Shown here: positions 1 to 8,377 of the stretch, in pieces
Position numbering within the stretch: position 1 is the first letter of the stretch
Layout of the letters: each line of letters starts with the position of its first letter
Source: Gallionella sp. UBA6045
GTDB lineage: Bacteria; Pseudomonadota; Gammaproteobacteria; Burkholderiales; Gallionellaceae
NCBI GenBank assembly: GCA_002429165.1
Contig: DIYV01000036.1
Span: 1 to 25,555, forward strand
Direction: 5' to 3'
DNA length: 25,555 nt
Position numbers and translations under genes: made by a program
Notes under the pieces: model-generated
What the model was told of the DNA's origin: nothing
Databases searched by the model: none
Seen by the model: the letters and a program-made list of their open reading frames with translations, nothing else

Positions 1-627
1 AACTGGGAAGGCACATTGCTCAATGCGCTGCTGCATTACGCGCCGCAGTTGGCCGAGGTGCCGCGCGCCGGCATCGTGCACAGGCTGGACAAGGACACCA
101 GCGGTTTGCTGGTGGTGGCCAAGACCATTCCCGCGCAAACCGCACTGGTGCGCCAACTGGAGGCGCGCAGCGTGCAGCGGGAATACCTGGCTCTGGTGCA
201 TGGCGAATTGTCCCGCGCCGGCAAGGTGGATGCGCCGATAGGGCGGCATCCCACCCAGCGCGTCAAGATGGCGGTGGTGGAAAACGGCAAGGCCGCGGTC
301 ACCCACTACGAGATCGAGAAAAAGTTCCCGAGTTGCACATTGCTGCGCTGCCGGCTGGAAACCGGCCGCACCCACCAGATCCGTGTCCATCTGGCGCGCA
401 TCGGACATCCCCTGGTGGGCGACAGCGTGTATCTCAAGGGCCCGCAAAAATGCGTGCCGCAATTGCGCGCATTGCTGGCCGGTTTTCCCCGCCAGGCATT
501 GCACGCCACGCGGCTCGCGCTGGAACATCCGGTCAGCGGCGAATGGATGGAATGGCATGTGCCGCTGCCGCGGGACATGCAACAGCTGCTGAAAGAAATA
601 CAGGCCATAGTGAATGAGCCTGCCTGA
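1..627 (+). CDS. rluD: 23S rRNA pseudouridine synthase RluD, 5'-truncated by window edge
   Basis: Converts specific uridines of helix 69 of 23S rRNA to pseudouridine in the cytoplasm. The reading frame is open from base 1, so the N-terminal S4-like domain and the true start lie outside the window. The catalytic motif HRLDKDTSG begins at residue 27 of the fragment, with the catalytic Asp at about residue 30. In E. coli RluD this Asp is residue 139, so roughly 110 residues are missing. The later family motif GRTHQIRVH is also present. The stop overlaps the start of pgeF by 14 bases, the same gene order as E. coli rluD-yfiH, which favours RluD over RluA or RluC. Confidence 0.9.
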   Translation, partial: NWEGTLLNALLHYAPQLAEVPRAGIVHRLDKDTSGLLVVAKTIPAQTALVRQLEARSVQREYLALVHGELSRAGKVDAPIGRHPTQRVKMAVVENGKAAVTHYEIEKKFPSCTLLRCRLETGRTHQIRVHLARIGHPLVGDSVYLKGPQKCVPQLRALLAGFPRQALHATRLALEHPVSGEWMEWHVPLPRDMQQLLKEIQAIVNEPA

Positions 628-1348
628 ACATTTGATCATTCCGGATTGGCCCGCGCCGATCAATGTGAAATCCCTGCAGACTACGCGCGCAGGCGGCATC
701 AGCAGCCCGCCCTATGACAGCTTCAATCTCGGCGACCATGTCGGCGATGCGCCACTGGCGGTTGAACGCAACCGCATATTGCTCAACAGGCTGCTGCCGA
801 GCGAACCGGTGTGGCTGGAGCAAGTGCATGGCATTCGGGTGGCGAATGCGGACAGGGCGAGCTGTCTGCCGCAGGCCGATGCCTGCATCGCGCGGCACCG
901 CGGCGCGGTGTGCGTGGTGATGACGGCGGATTGTCTGCCGATCCTGTTGTGCGATACGCAGGACGGCGTGGTCGGTGCGGCACATGCCGGATGGAAAGGC
1001 CTGGCGGCCGGGGTGATCGAAGCCGCCGTGCAGGCGATGGATGTTGCACCGGAAAATATCATGGTGTGGCTGGGGCCGGCCATCAGCCAGGATGAATTCG
1101 AGGTCGGTGACGAGGTGCGTGCGGCTTTCCTGGCGATACAGCCGCAAGCCGCTTCGGCATTCATTCCCGGCCGGAACGGAAAATGGTTCGCCGACCTCTG
1201 CGCGCTGGCACGCTTGCGTCTGAATGCGCTCGGCATCACCGCAATCTACGGCGGCGGCTACTGCACATACCGCGAGCGCGAGCGGTTTTTCTCCTATCGC
1301 CGCGACGGCGTGACCGGCCGCATGGGGACGTTCATCTGGCTGGAATAG
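614..1348 (+). CDS. pgeF: Peptidoglycan editing factor PgeF (YfiH/laccase-domain family)
   Basis: Cytoplasmic DUF152/laccase-like protein of 244 residues. E. coli YfiH (PgeF) prevents misincorporation of L-Ser in place of L-Ala in muropeptide precursors. Family members also show copper- or zinc-dependent oxidase or purine-nucleoside-cleaving activity in vitro. The three metal ligands are visible: His72 in EQVHG, Cys107 in ADCLP and His124 in GAAHAGW, close to H71, C107 and H124 of the E. coli protein. The C-terminal YRERERFFSYRRD segment is also typical. The ATG lies inside the end of rluD, so the two are probably translationally coupled. Confidence 0.92.
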   Translation: MSLPEHLIIPDWPAPINVKSLQTTRAGGISSPPYDSFNLGDHVGDAPLAVERNRILLNRLLPSEPVWLEQVHGIRVANADRASCLPQADACIARHRGAVCVVMTADCLPILLCDTQDGVVGAAHAGWKGLAAGVIEAAVQAMDVAPENIMVWLGPAISQDEFEVGDEVRAAFLAIQPQAASAFIPGRNGKWFADLCALARLRLNALGITAIYGGGYCTYRERERFFSYRRDGVTGRMGTFIWLE

Positions 1349-1370
1349 CCGGAGCGGATCGTCAACCTGA

Positions 1371-1376
1371 TATAAT
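1371..1376 (+). promoter_or_regulatory. Candidate -10 element (TATAAT) upstream of the ZIP transporter gene
   Basis: A perfect TATAAT lies 30 bases before the ATG of the transporter gene, in the short gap after pgeF. No convincing -35 hexamer stands 16-18 bases upstream, so this is a tentative sigma-70 promoter that could drive the transporter and rimO independently of rluD-pgeF. Confidence 0.35.
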
Positions 1377-1406
1377 CCGCGCCCTTGATTTTCTGAATAA
1401 CCTCCC

Positions 1407-2174
1407 ATGAACGTACTACTGTGGATCGTCGTGTCGAGTTTCATCGGCGGCGTGCTGAGCGTGCTGTGCGCCGCACTGTTCGCGTTGAACGCCCGCGCGC
1501 ATTGGGTCAACTCGCTGGTCAGTTATGCAATCGGGGCCTTGCTGGGCGCGGCATTTCTGGAGATATTGCCCGAAGCCCTCAAACTGACTGACAGTGTTTC
1601 AAAGGTCAGCGGCGCGGTGCTGGCGGGCATATTGATATTTTTCACGCTGGAGAAATTATTGCTCTGGCGGCATTGTCACCACGATCATTGCGAAGCGCAT
1701 GAACCTGTTGTACCTAACGAGCATGGGCGCAGCGGCGCCATGATCATGGTGGGCGACACTTTCCATAATTTTGTCGATGGCGTCATCATTGCCGCCGCAT
1801 TCCTGGCCGACGTGAATCTGGGTATCGTCACCGCGCTGGCGATCATCGCGCATGAGATACCCCAGGAAGTCGGCGATTTCATGATCCTGCTGCATTCCGG
1901 TTACACCAAGGCGCAGGCGTTGCTGCTTAACCTGGTGTCCAGCCTGGCCACATTATTGGGCGGTGTGCTGGCTTATTACGCTTTGCAATCCATGCAGAGT
2001 ATCGTGCCGACGCTATTGGCTTTGGCCGCGGCGAGCATGATCTATGTGGCAGTCGCCGACCTGATTCCCGGACTGCATAAACGCACCACTTTGCGCGACA
2101 CGCTGGAGCAGGTCGTGCTGATCGCGCTGGGCATATCCTCGATAGTCCTGGTCCAGCTACTTGTGTCCGAATAA
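1407..2174 (+). CDS. ZIP-family divalent metal transporter
   Basis: Inner-membrane ZIP-type permease of 255 residues, expected to import Zn2+ or other divalent metals such as Fe2+ or Mn2+. Several hydrophobic helices are evident. A His-rich cytoplasmic loop (HCHHDHCEAH, residues 89-98) sits between the third and fourth helices, as is usual for ZIPs. Helix IV carries the metal-site motif HNFVDG (H120, N121, D124) and helix V carries HEIPQE (H149, E150, E154), the hallmark binuclear metal site. It starts 58 bases after pgeF and ends 12 bases before rimO, so co-transcription with rimO is likely. The metal specificity cannot be read from sequence. It resembles the ZupT/GufA group but I would not assign zupT. 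Confidence 0.88.
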   Translation: MNVLLWIVVSSFIGGVLSVLCAALFALNARAHWVNSLVSYAIGALLGAAFLEILPEALKLTDSVSKVSGAVLAGILIFFTLEKLLLWRHCHHDHCEAHEPVVPNEHGRSGAMIMVGDTFHNFVDGVIIAAAFLADVNLGIVTALAIIAHEIPQEVGDFMILLHSGYTKAQALLLNLVSSLATLLGGVLAYYALQSMQSIVPTLLALAAASMIYVAVADLIPGLHKRTTLRDTLEQVVLIALGISSIVLVQLLVSE

Positions 2175-2186
2175 GGCAACCCCGCA

Positions 2187-3506
2187 ATGAAAAAAAATTC
2201 CATACCCAAAGTCGGTTTCGTCTCGCTCGGTTGCCCGAAAGCGACCGTGGATTCCGAGCACATCCTCACCCGTCTGCGCGCCGAGGGCTATCTGATTTCC
2301 GGCACCTATCAGGATGCCGATCTGGTGGTGGTCAACACCTGCGGTTTCATCGACAGCGCGGTGGAAGAGTCGCTGGATGCGATCGGCGAAGCGCTTGCAG
2401 AAAACGGCAAGGTGATCGTCACCGGTTGCCTGGGCGCCAAGGGAGACGTGGTAAAACAGGCTCATCCCAGCGTACTCGCCGTTACCGGTCCGCACGCTGC
2501 CGACGAGGTGATGGAAGCGGTGCATCAGCATCTGCCCAAGCCGCATGATCCGTATATGGATCTGGTCCCGCCGCAGGGGATACGCCTCACCCCAAAACAC
2601 TTCGCTTACGTGAAGATTTCCGAGGGCTGCAACCATCGCTGCACCTTCTGCATCATCCCCAGCCTGCGCGGCGATCTGGTCAGCCGTCCGGTCGGCGATG
2701 TGATGCAGGAAGCACAGAATCTGGTCAACGCGGGCGTGAAGGAATTGCTGGTGATCTCGCAGGACACCAGCGCCTACGGCGTTGACGTGAAATATCGCAC
2801 TGGATTCTGGGGCGGCAAGCCGCTCAAGAGCCGCATGACCGAGCTGGCCGCCGCGATGGGAGAACTCGGCGCGTGGGTGCGCCTGCATTATGTCTACCCT
2901 TATCCGCATGTGGACGAAGTGATCCCGCTGATGGCGCAAGGGAAGATCCTGCCGTATCTGGATATACCGTTCCAGCATGCCAACCAGCGCATCCTGAAAT
3001 TGATGAAGCGTCCGGCCAGCAGCGAGAATGTGCTGGCGCGCATCAAGCAATGGCGCGAAATCTGCCCCGACCTGACACTGCGCAGCACCTTCATCGTCGG
3101 CTTCCCGGGCGAGACCGAGGAAGAATTTGAAGAGCTGCTGGATTTCCTGGAGGAAGCGCAGTTGGATCGTGTTGGCGCTTTCGCCTACTCTCCTGTGGAT
3201 GGCGCAGTGGCCAATGCATTGCCCGACCACATTCCACCTGAAATACAACAGGAACGTCTGGCGCGGCTGATGCTGCTGCAAGAGGGGATCAGCGAACAGC
3301 GCCTTAAACGCAAGATCGGCAAGACGATGAAGGTTTTGGTGGATGAAGTTGGCAAACAGGGCGCGATTGCGCGCAGCTCTGCAGATGCACCGGAAATCGA
3401 TGGCGTGGTGTACATAGCGAATGGATCACACCTGAATCCCGGAGATATTGTTGAAGTGAAGATTACGGATTCCGATATCCACGATCTGTGGGCGGAAATC
3501 GTTTAG
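2187..3506 (+). CDS. rimO: Ribosomal protein S12 methylthiotransferase RimO
   Basis: Radical-SAM enzyme of 439 residues that adds a methylthio group to Asp88/89 of ribosomal protein S12. The N-terminal UPF0004 domain has three cysteines for the auxiliary 4Fe-4S cluster (C16 in SLGCPK, C52 in NTCGF, C81 in GCLGAKG). The radical-SAM CxxxCxxC is C148, C152, C155 ([13 protein letters not shown]). A C-terminal TRAM-like domain covers roughly the last 65 residues. [12 protein letters not shown] and the S12-type spacing separate it from the tRNA enzyme MiaB. Its length matches E. coli RimO (441). The ribosome-binding site is weak, suggesting translation coupled to the transporter gene 12 bases upstream. 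Confidence 0.95.
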   Translation: MKKNSIPKVGFVSLGCPKATVDSEHILTRLRAEGYLISGTYQDADLVVVNTCGFIDSAVEESLDAIGEALAENGKVIVTGCLGAKGDVVKQAHPSVLAVTGPHAADEVMEAVHQHLPKPHDPYMDLVPPQGIRLTPKHFAYVKISEGCNHRCTFCIIPSLRGDLVSRPVGDVMQEAQNLVNAGVKELLVISQDTSAYGVDVKYRTGFWGGKPLKSRMTELAAAMGELGAWVRLHYVYPYPHVDEVIPLMAQGKILPYLDIPFQHANQRILKLMKRPASSENVLARIKQWREICPDLTLRSTFIVGFPGETEEEFEELLDFLEEAQLDRVGAFAYSPVDGAVANALPDHIPPEIQQERLARLMLLQEGISEQRLKRKIGKTMKVLVDEVGKQGAIARSSADAPEIDGVVYIANGSHLNPGDIVEVKITDSDIHDLWAEIV

Positions 3507-3537
3507 CCGTATTTGCTTCGTTGCGGGGATGGGGAAA

Positions 3538-4056
3538 TTACCCCTTGGCCGGACTCGAGGCGCCATCGGCCTTGTCAACGGGGTATTCACCGCCCGGAAG
3601 CATACCATCCCGCTTGTTCATGTCGCTTTTGAACTGCTGGCGTTCTTCCGGCGACATGTTATTGAAGTGTTCGCGCATTTCATTGCGGCGTTCTTCGCGC
3701 TGTTCCTGCGGCATGTTCTTCCAGTGCTCTTTCATTATTATACGAATTTGCCCCCGCTCCTCGGGTGACATTTGTTCCCAGTGTTCACGAATTTCTTTGC
3801 GTTGTTCGGCAAGTTGGTCGGGGGACATGTTCTGCATCTCCTGGCGCATCAATTCACTTTCATGAGTGCGCTGCTCCGGCGTCATGGATTTCATGCGCTC
3901 GATGCGTTCCTGAAAGGTGAGTTTGTGTTCTCCGTTTGCGTTCGCAGCGGCGGCAGGCTGAGCGCCTTTTAACGGCATGGTATCGGCAGCCAGCGCATTC
4001 AGGCTGAACAAAGTGGCGATAACCGCAAAAATCAGCGATTTCAAAATACTGTACAT
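3538..4056 (-). CDS. Exported protein of five 19-residue tandem repeats (DUF3106/CpxP-like composition)
   Basis: 172-residue protein with an N-terminal signal peptide (hydrophobic residues 6-22, cleavage likely after ALA-A near residue 24), hence probably periplasmic. Residues about 58-150 are five consecutive 19-residue units starting MTPEQR, MSPDQL, MSPEER, MPQEQR and MSPEER. Most units continue with a charged stretch ending in REHWEQ, KEHWKN or REHFNN. The pattern predicts alternating short alpha-helices, very rich in Glu, Arg, Met and Gln. DUF3106 proteins and the LTxxQ motifs of Spy/CpxP have similar sequence, but I cannot assign a family firmly. The start has a good AGGGAAGA ribosome-binding site. 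It diverges from ompR-envZ, so it may be a target or an auxiliary regulator of that system (inference from position). Confidence 0.75.
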   Translation of the reverse strand: MYSILKSLIFAVIATLFSLNALAADTMPLKGAQPAAAANANGEHKLTFQERIERMKSMTPEQRTHESELMRQEMQNMSPDQLAEQRKEIREHWEQMSPEERGQIRIIMKEHWKNMPQEQREERRNEMREHFNNMSPEERQQFKSDMNKRDGMLPGGEYPVDKADGASSPAKG

Positions 4057-4215
4057 TAATTCTTCCCTGAGATTTTTTTACGGCTTACTTGGCATTGGGA
4101 GCATAGTATGATTGGAATGTAAGCAGAGTATTTTTACCAGCACCTAAGATGTAAATGTTTGTTTCAATTTTTTACGTTTTCACAACCTCCTGTATGTTAT
4201 GTGTATCATGCCGCA

Positions 4216-4935
4216 ATGGCTAACCCACAGCGTATTTTAATTGTTGATGACGATGCTCGTTTGCGCGAGCTGTTGCTGCGCTATTTGTCCGAGCAGGGCT
4301 TCGAGTCCAAGGCGGTAGGCGACGGCAAATCGCTGGACAAGGCGTTGACACTGAAGCGCTATCACTTGCTGGTGCTGGACCTGATGTTGCCGGACGAAGA
4401 CGGGTTGGCGATTTTGCGCAGGTTGCGCGGTGCGGGTGAGAACGTCCCGGTGATTCTGCTCACCGCCAAGGGCGATGAGATCGATCGTATCGTCGGTTTG
4501 GAAATGGGCGCCGATGATTATCTGCCCAAGCCGTTCAATCCGCGCGAATTGGTGGCGCGCATCCATGCGGTGTTGCGCCGCAAGGGGTCGCAGCCGGTTG
4601 GGGCACCTGAAATCGAGGAAAAGAGTATCTCGTTCGGCGATTGTGAATTGAATCTGGCCACACGTGTGCTGACAAGATCCGGCGAGCAGATTTCCCTGTC
4701 TACCGGGGAATTCGCGTTGCTCAGGGCTCTGGTGACCCATCCGCGCCAGCCGCTTTCACGCGACAAGTTGATGGAGCTTGCCCGCGGTCGCGATCATGAT
4801 CCGTTTGATCGCGCCATCGATGTGCAAGTCTCGCGCCTGCGCAAGCTGGTCGAGCCAGACCCCGCCAAACCGCGTTTCATCCAGACGGTGTGGGGACACG
4901 GATACGTGTTCGTTCCCGATGGAGCCAGCCATTGA
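4216..4935 (+). CDS. ompR: Two-component response regulator, OmpR type
   Basis: 239-residue DNA-binding response regulator. The receiver domain (residues 1-120) has the acidic pocket DDD at 11-13, phospho-acceptor Asp55 (VLDLMLPDEDG), Thr83 and Lys105 (YLPKPFNPREL). The winged-helix effector domain fills the rest and ends in the typical RFIQTVWGHGYVFVPDG. The stretch ILLTAKGDEIDRIVGLEMGA is characteristic of OmpR. I chose the ATG before ANPQRILIVDDD; a TTG at 4159 would add 19 residues unlike the family. The envZ-type kinase gene follows with a 4-base overlap. Expected role: transcriptional response to envelope or osmotic conditions. Confidence 0.9.
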   Translation: MANPQRILIVDDDARLRELLLRYLSEQGFESKAVGDGKSLDKALTLKRYHLLVLDLMLPDEDGLAILRRLRGAGENVPVILLTAKGDEIDRIVGLEMGADDYLPKPFNPRELVARIHAVLRRKGSQPVGAPEIEEKSISFGDCELNLATRVLTRSGEQISLSTGEFALLRALVTHPRQPLSRDKLMELARGRDHDPFDRAIDVQVSRLRKLVEPDPAKPRFIQTVWGHGYVFVPDGASH

Positions 4936-6230
4936 TTGACTTGCCAGGGTCCTTGCTGGCGCGTTCTTTTTTGCTCATCGTTGTGTTGATTGTGCTGTCG
5001 CTTGCGACTTCTGTGGTGATTTTTCGCCATGTTCAACAGGAACCGCATGCAAAGCAGATGGCGCAGCTGGTCGTGTCGGTGGTCAATCTTACCCGGGCCG
5101 CCGTGCTGTCCGCAGCACCCGAATGGCGTTCCGCGCTGCTGGCCGAATTAGCCGGATCAGAAGGGCTGCGTCTGCATATGGCAGATGACAGCGATGTGCT
5201 CAAGCCATTGCCCGAGCAACCGGCAGAAATGAGTCTGATGATGGAGAAGGTGCGCGAAAGTTTGGGCAGCGAAACGCGTTTTGCGGCAGAACGCAATGGC
5301 GAAGAAGCTTTATGGGTAAGCTTTTTTATCGGTCATGAAGAGTTCTGGATCGCGCTGCCCAAGGATCGGGTCGAGAATCCTGTGTATGAGGTATTGTTTC
5401 CCTGGAGCTTGCTGGTATTAGTGCTGGCATTGCCTGGCGCATACTTCACCGCGCACCAGATTACGCGTCCGCTGGAGAAAATCGCACAGGCCGCCCTGCA
5501 GGTGGGGCAGGGAACCTGGCCGGAGCCGCTTCCCGAAAGCGGGGCGCAGGAGATCGTCACGGTATCGCGGGCTATCAACCAGATGTCCGCCGATCTTGCG
5601 GCCAACGAACGCGAGCGGGCGCTGGTGTTGGCCGGCATCTCGCATGATTTGCGTACCCCGCTGGCGCGGGTGAGAATCGCCGCAGAATTGAGCGCGGATG
5701 AATCGTTGCGCGAAGGCCTGGCTGCCGATGTGGAACAGATGGATGCGGTGATCCAGCAATTCCTCGACTATGCGCGTCTCGATGAAAGCGAGGCGATGCT
5801 GCAGGCAGATATGAAATCGCTGGTACAAGAAGCCGCGCAACAATTTTCCGCGCAAGCCAAATCGTTAACGCTCGACTTGGACGATGTTCCATCCATTCCC
5901 GTCAGGCCGCTGTTATTGAAGCGCGCCCTCAGCAATCTGCTGGATAACGCCATCAAGCATGGCGGAGGTGAAATCACCGTGCAACTCCGGCGGGAGGAAG
6001 ACAATATCGTTCTGACGGTAGCGGACCGCGGCACGGGCATCCCTAGTTCGCAACATGCAATGGTGAAACGTCCTTTCGTCCGTCTGGAATCCGCACGCAG
6101 CAATTCAACCGGATCAGGCTTGGGTCTGGCCATCGTCGAACGCGCTGCGCGATTGAACGACGGAGAATTAATTCTGGCAGATAACGCGGCGGGAGGACTG
6201 GTGGCCAAGCTGGTATTGCCGTGCACCTGA
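4932..6230 (+). CDS. envZ: Sensor histidine kinase, EnvZ type
   Basis: Inner-membrane sensor kinase that should phosphorylate the OmpR protein encoded just upstream. From the chosen TTG start (432 residues): TM1 about 8-31, periplasmic region about 32-155, TM2 about 156-174, a HAMP linker from about 175, DHp helix with phospho-acceptor His238 (GISHDLRTPL), and a catalytic ATPase domain with N box NLLDNAIKHGGG (from 335), G1 box DRGTGIP (from 365) and G2 box GSGLGLAIV (from 394). The TTG overlaps the ompR stop (TTGA) and has GGAG 7-8 bases upstream, which fits coupled translation. An earlier in-frame start at 4890 would add 14 residues within ompR and looks less likely. Confidence 0.88.
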   Translation: MIDLPGSLLARSFLLIVVLIVLSLATSVVIFRHVQQEPHAKQMAQLVVSVVNLTRAAVLSAAPEWRSALLAELAGSEGLRLHMADDSDVLKPLPEQPAEMSLMMEKVRESLGSETRFAAERNGEEALWVSFFIGHEEFWIALPKDRVENPVYEVLFPWSLLVLVLALPGAYFTAHQITRPLEKIAQAALQVGQGTWPEPLPESGAQEIVTVSRAINQMSADLAANERERALVLAGISHDLRTPLARVRIAAELSADESLREGLAADVEQMDAVIQQFLDYARLDESEAMLQADMKSLVQEAAQQFSAQAKSLTLDLDDVPSIPVRPLLLKRALSNLLDNAIKHGGGEITVQLRREEDNIVLTVADRGTGIPSSQHAMVKRPFVRLESARSNSTGSGLGLAIVERAARLNDGELILADNAAGGLVAKLVLPCT

Positions 6231-6237
6231 TAAGGGA

Positions 6238-8187
6238 TTAACCGGACTTTTCCAGTTCTGAATATGAAGCGCCAAAAAACGCGACCGCTTCCGCCTCAAC
6301 CCTGGTCCGCGTCATCGGCGGCAGGCTCTGCCAGATGCGCTTGCCATAGGGTTTGCTGATCAGGCGCGGATCGCAGATCATCAGCACGCCCCGGTCGGAT
6401 TCATCGCGGATCAATCTGCCCGCGCCCTGCTTGAGCGTGATGATCGCGCGCGGCAACTGGTACTCCATGAATGCATTGCGCCCCTGTTTGTTGAGTTGCG
6501 CGATGCGCGCCGCCAGCACCGGATCGTCGGGCGGCGCGAACGGCAGCTTGTCGATGATCACCAGCGACAGGGCTTCGCCGCGTACGTCCACCCCTTCCCA
6601 GAACGACTGGCTGCCGAGCAGCACCGCGTTGCCGTGGTCGCGGAAGCGAGTCAGCAACTCGCTGCGCGAACCTTCGCCCTGCAGCAGCAGCGGGTAGGTG
6701 AGACCTTTGCGGTCGAATTCGGCGGTAAGAATTTCGTGCGCGCGCTGCATCGCGCGCAGGCTGGTGAACAGCAGGAAGGCGCGACCCTTGCTCGCTTCGA
6801 TCAAGGGCAGCGCAGCCTGCACTACCGCCTCGGTATAGCCTTCGCTGTTCGGCTCCGGAAGTCCGGTCGGCACATACAGCAGCGCCTGCTCGGCGTAATT
6901 GAACGGGCTGTCCCAGCACGCGGTCTGCGCGTTGAGCAGCCCCATCTGGTTCTGGTAGAGCGAAAAATTCTGTTTCACCGCCAGCGTCGCGGACGTGAAT
7001 ATCCAGGCGCGCGCGGTGCCGGCTATCTGCTTCTCGAAGATCTCGGCGATGGACAACGGCGTGGTGTTGAGTTGCAAAGAATGGTGAAATACCTCCAGCC
7101 AGCGCACCTGATCTGTTTCGTCACCTGATTGCCAATGCTTGAGCTGCTGCGCCAGCGCCTGTGCGCGTTGCCAGCAGTTCTCCAGCCCTTCGCTGCGCTC
7201 CGCCTGTTTTTCCAGCAGGCCGGACAGCTGTGCCAGCTTTTCGCCCAGGGTCTTCAGCGCGGGCGCGAACTCCTTGAAATTCTCCGTCGCCGTGGCAGGC
7301 ATCCTGCCCTCCTTCTTGAACACCAGCCGCAAGTCGCGCGCGGCCTTGTCCAGTTCGTCGCAGGCTTGGGGCAGCGGCGCGAAATCCTTGGCCCCGGCCG
7401 CGGCCTCAATGCGCGTGTCTCGCGCCAGGTCGAGCAACAGCGCGGTGGATAACGTCTCGCCGAAGAACAGGCTGGCGGTCTCCGGCAACTGGTGCGCCTC
7501 GTCGAAGATCACCGTGTTGCAGGCCGGCAGCAGTTCCGCCACGCCCTCGTCGCGCAGCATCACGTCCGCGAAAAACAGGTGATGGTTCACCACCACGATG
7601 TCCGCCTTCATCGCCTCGGTGCGCGCCTTGAGTACGAAGCATTCCTTGTGGTTGGGGCATTCCTGGCCGAGGCAGTTGTCGCGCGTCGAGGTGACCTGCA
7701 TCCAGATCGGCGCGTTCTCAGGCACGTCCGCCAGCCCGCCCTTGTCGCCCGAGTCGCTGACCTTGGCGTATTGCTTGATCCTGCCCAGATGCTTGATGTC
7801 TTCGCGCGTCTTGAACATGCCGTCCGATTCGGTGCGCGCCAGATGGTAGTGGCACAGGTAGTTCGAGCGTCCCTTGAGCAGCGCCACCGAAACCGGCGCC
7901 TTCAGCGCATCGCGCACCATAGGCAGGTCTTTCTGGAACAACTGGTCCTGCAGGTTCTTGGTGCCGGTCGAGATGATCACCTTGCCGCCCGCGAGCAGCG
8001 CGGGAACCAGGTAGGCAAAAGTCTTGCCGGTACCCGTGCCTGCCTCGACGACCAGGATCGCGTTGTTGCGTATCGCCTCGGCAACTTTCAAAGCCATTTC
8101 GCGCTGCTGCGCGCGCGGACGGAACGACGCGACTTCAGAGGCAAGCGGGCTTTGTTCGGAAAAAAAACGTTCGACTTCGAGGGACAC
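6238..8187 (-). CDS. ATP-dependent DNA helicase, DinG/YoaA family (XPD-like, Fe-S)
   Basis: Superfamily 2 5'-3' DNA helicase of 649 residues. The family takes part in DNA repair and in clearing R-loops or replication blocks. Visible motifs: Walker A GTGTGKT (50-56), four Fe-S cysteines C112, C172, C177, C183, a DEAH box (229-232), and the C-terminal helicase motifs GSQSFWEGVDVRG and QGAGRLIRDESDRG. The length is close to E. coli YoaA (636) and shorter than DinG (716), so YoaA-like is the better fit, but names are used loosely in this family. The start is GTG with an in-frame stop 21 bases upstream, so no earlier start is possible. No clear ribosome-binding site is seen. Its stop is 7 bases from the convergent envZ stop. 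The first ~34 codons recur in decayed form at 8662-8758. Confidence 0.92.
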   Translation of the reverse strand: MSLEVERFFSEQSPLASEVASFRPRAQQREMALKVAEAIRNNAILVVEAGTGTGKTFAYLVPALLAGGKVIISTGTKNLQDQLFQKDLPMVRDALKAPVSVALLKGRSNYLCHYHLARTESDGMFKTREDIKHLGRIKQYAKVSDSGDKGGLADVPENAPIWMQVTSTRDNCLGQECPNHKECFVLKARTEAMKADIVVVNHHLFFADVMLRDEGVAELLPACNTVIFDEAHQLPETASLFFGETLSTALLLDLARDTRIEAAAGAKDFAPLPQACDELDKAARDLRLVFKKEGRMPATATENFKEFAPALKTLGEKLAQLSGLLEKQAERSEGLENCWQRAQALAQQLKHWQSGDETDQVRWLEVFHHSLQLNTTPLSIAEIFEKQIAGTARAWIFTSATLAVKQNFSLYQNQMGLLNAQTACWDSPFNYAEQALLYVPTGLPEPNSEGYTEAVVQAALPLIEASKGRAFLLFTSLRAMQRAHEILTAEFDRKGLTYPLLLQGEGSRSELLTRFRDHGNAVLLGSQSFWEGVDVRGEALSLVIIDKLPFAPPDDPVLAARIAQLNKQGRNAFMEYQLPRAIITLKQGAGRLIRDESDRGVLMICDPRLISKPYGKRIWQSLPPMTRTRVEAEAVAFFGASYSELEKSG

Positions 8188-8247
8188 GGAAGAGTAATCA
8201 GGTATTCAGGAGAAAGTTTATTGTTGTCAGCGAACGTTGAATATATC

Positions 8248-8314
8248 GTCATTCCCGCGAAAGTGGGAATCCAGTTTGATGAAATGACTGGGTTCCCGCT
8301 TTCGCGGGAACGAC
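8248..8314. repeat. dRS3-like palindromic repeat element
   Basis: Two 27-base arms (8248-8274 and 8288-8314) form an inverted repeat with three mismatches around a 13-base spacer. Each arm contains a smaller 20-base palindrome: ATTCCCGCGAAAGTGGGAAT at 8251-8270 and GTTCCCGCTTTCGCGGGAAC at 8292-8311. The first exactly fits the consensus ATTCCC-N8-GGGAAT of the Neisseria dRS3 repeat; the second differs only in the outermost base of each arm. Such elements are dispersed in many proteobacterial genomes. Here it sits inside the reading frame of a toxin gene that begins at 8377 and closes it. Confidence 0.8.
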
Positions 8315-8377
8315 AAAATCAGGCCTGTTCAACATTTGTCTGAAGAGGTTCATGTCGATGAGCAAGCGCAACGTCAT
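8249..8377 (-). pseudogene. Remnant of a DUF5615-type PIN-like toxin gene, truncated by the palindromic repeat
   Basis: The antitoxin stop overlaps an ATG (ATGA, 8377-8374), the usual coupling in DUF433-DUF5615 pairs. The frame begins MTLRLLIDMNLF, which fits the N-terminus of PIN-like DUF5615 (Mut7-C type) toxins, whose first strand carries the conserved pattern LLVDxNL. After about 12 residues the similarity ends. The frame continues through junk and the repeat (RPDFVVPAKAGTQ) and stops after 42 residues, against an expected length of about 110-120. None of the missing remainder is recognisable between 8190 and 8248. The toxin is therefore probably inactive. The family assignment rests on a short N-terminal match and is an inference. 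Confidence 0.6.

Noticed and set aside
2157..3281. Antisense open frame of 374 codons opposite rimO
   Set aside because: The sense strand encodes an unmistakable RimO; the antisense product has no recognisable features.
3531..3544. Terminator hairpin GGGG-AAATTA-CCCC between rimO and the repeat-protein gene
   Set aside because: The stem is only four base pairs and no T-run follows on either strand.
4171..4198. Promoter TTTACG-N16-TATGTT before ompR
   Set aside because: The match is weak at both hexamers and would start transcription only about 10 bases before the ATG.
8188..8260. LexA (SOS) box upstream of the DinG/YoaA-type helicase
   Set aside because: I looked for CTGT-N8-ACAG or a close variant and found none in the upstream region.
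8248..8314. CRISPR-like repeat unit
   Set aside because: Only one inverted pair is present, without regular spacers or cas genes.
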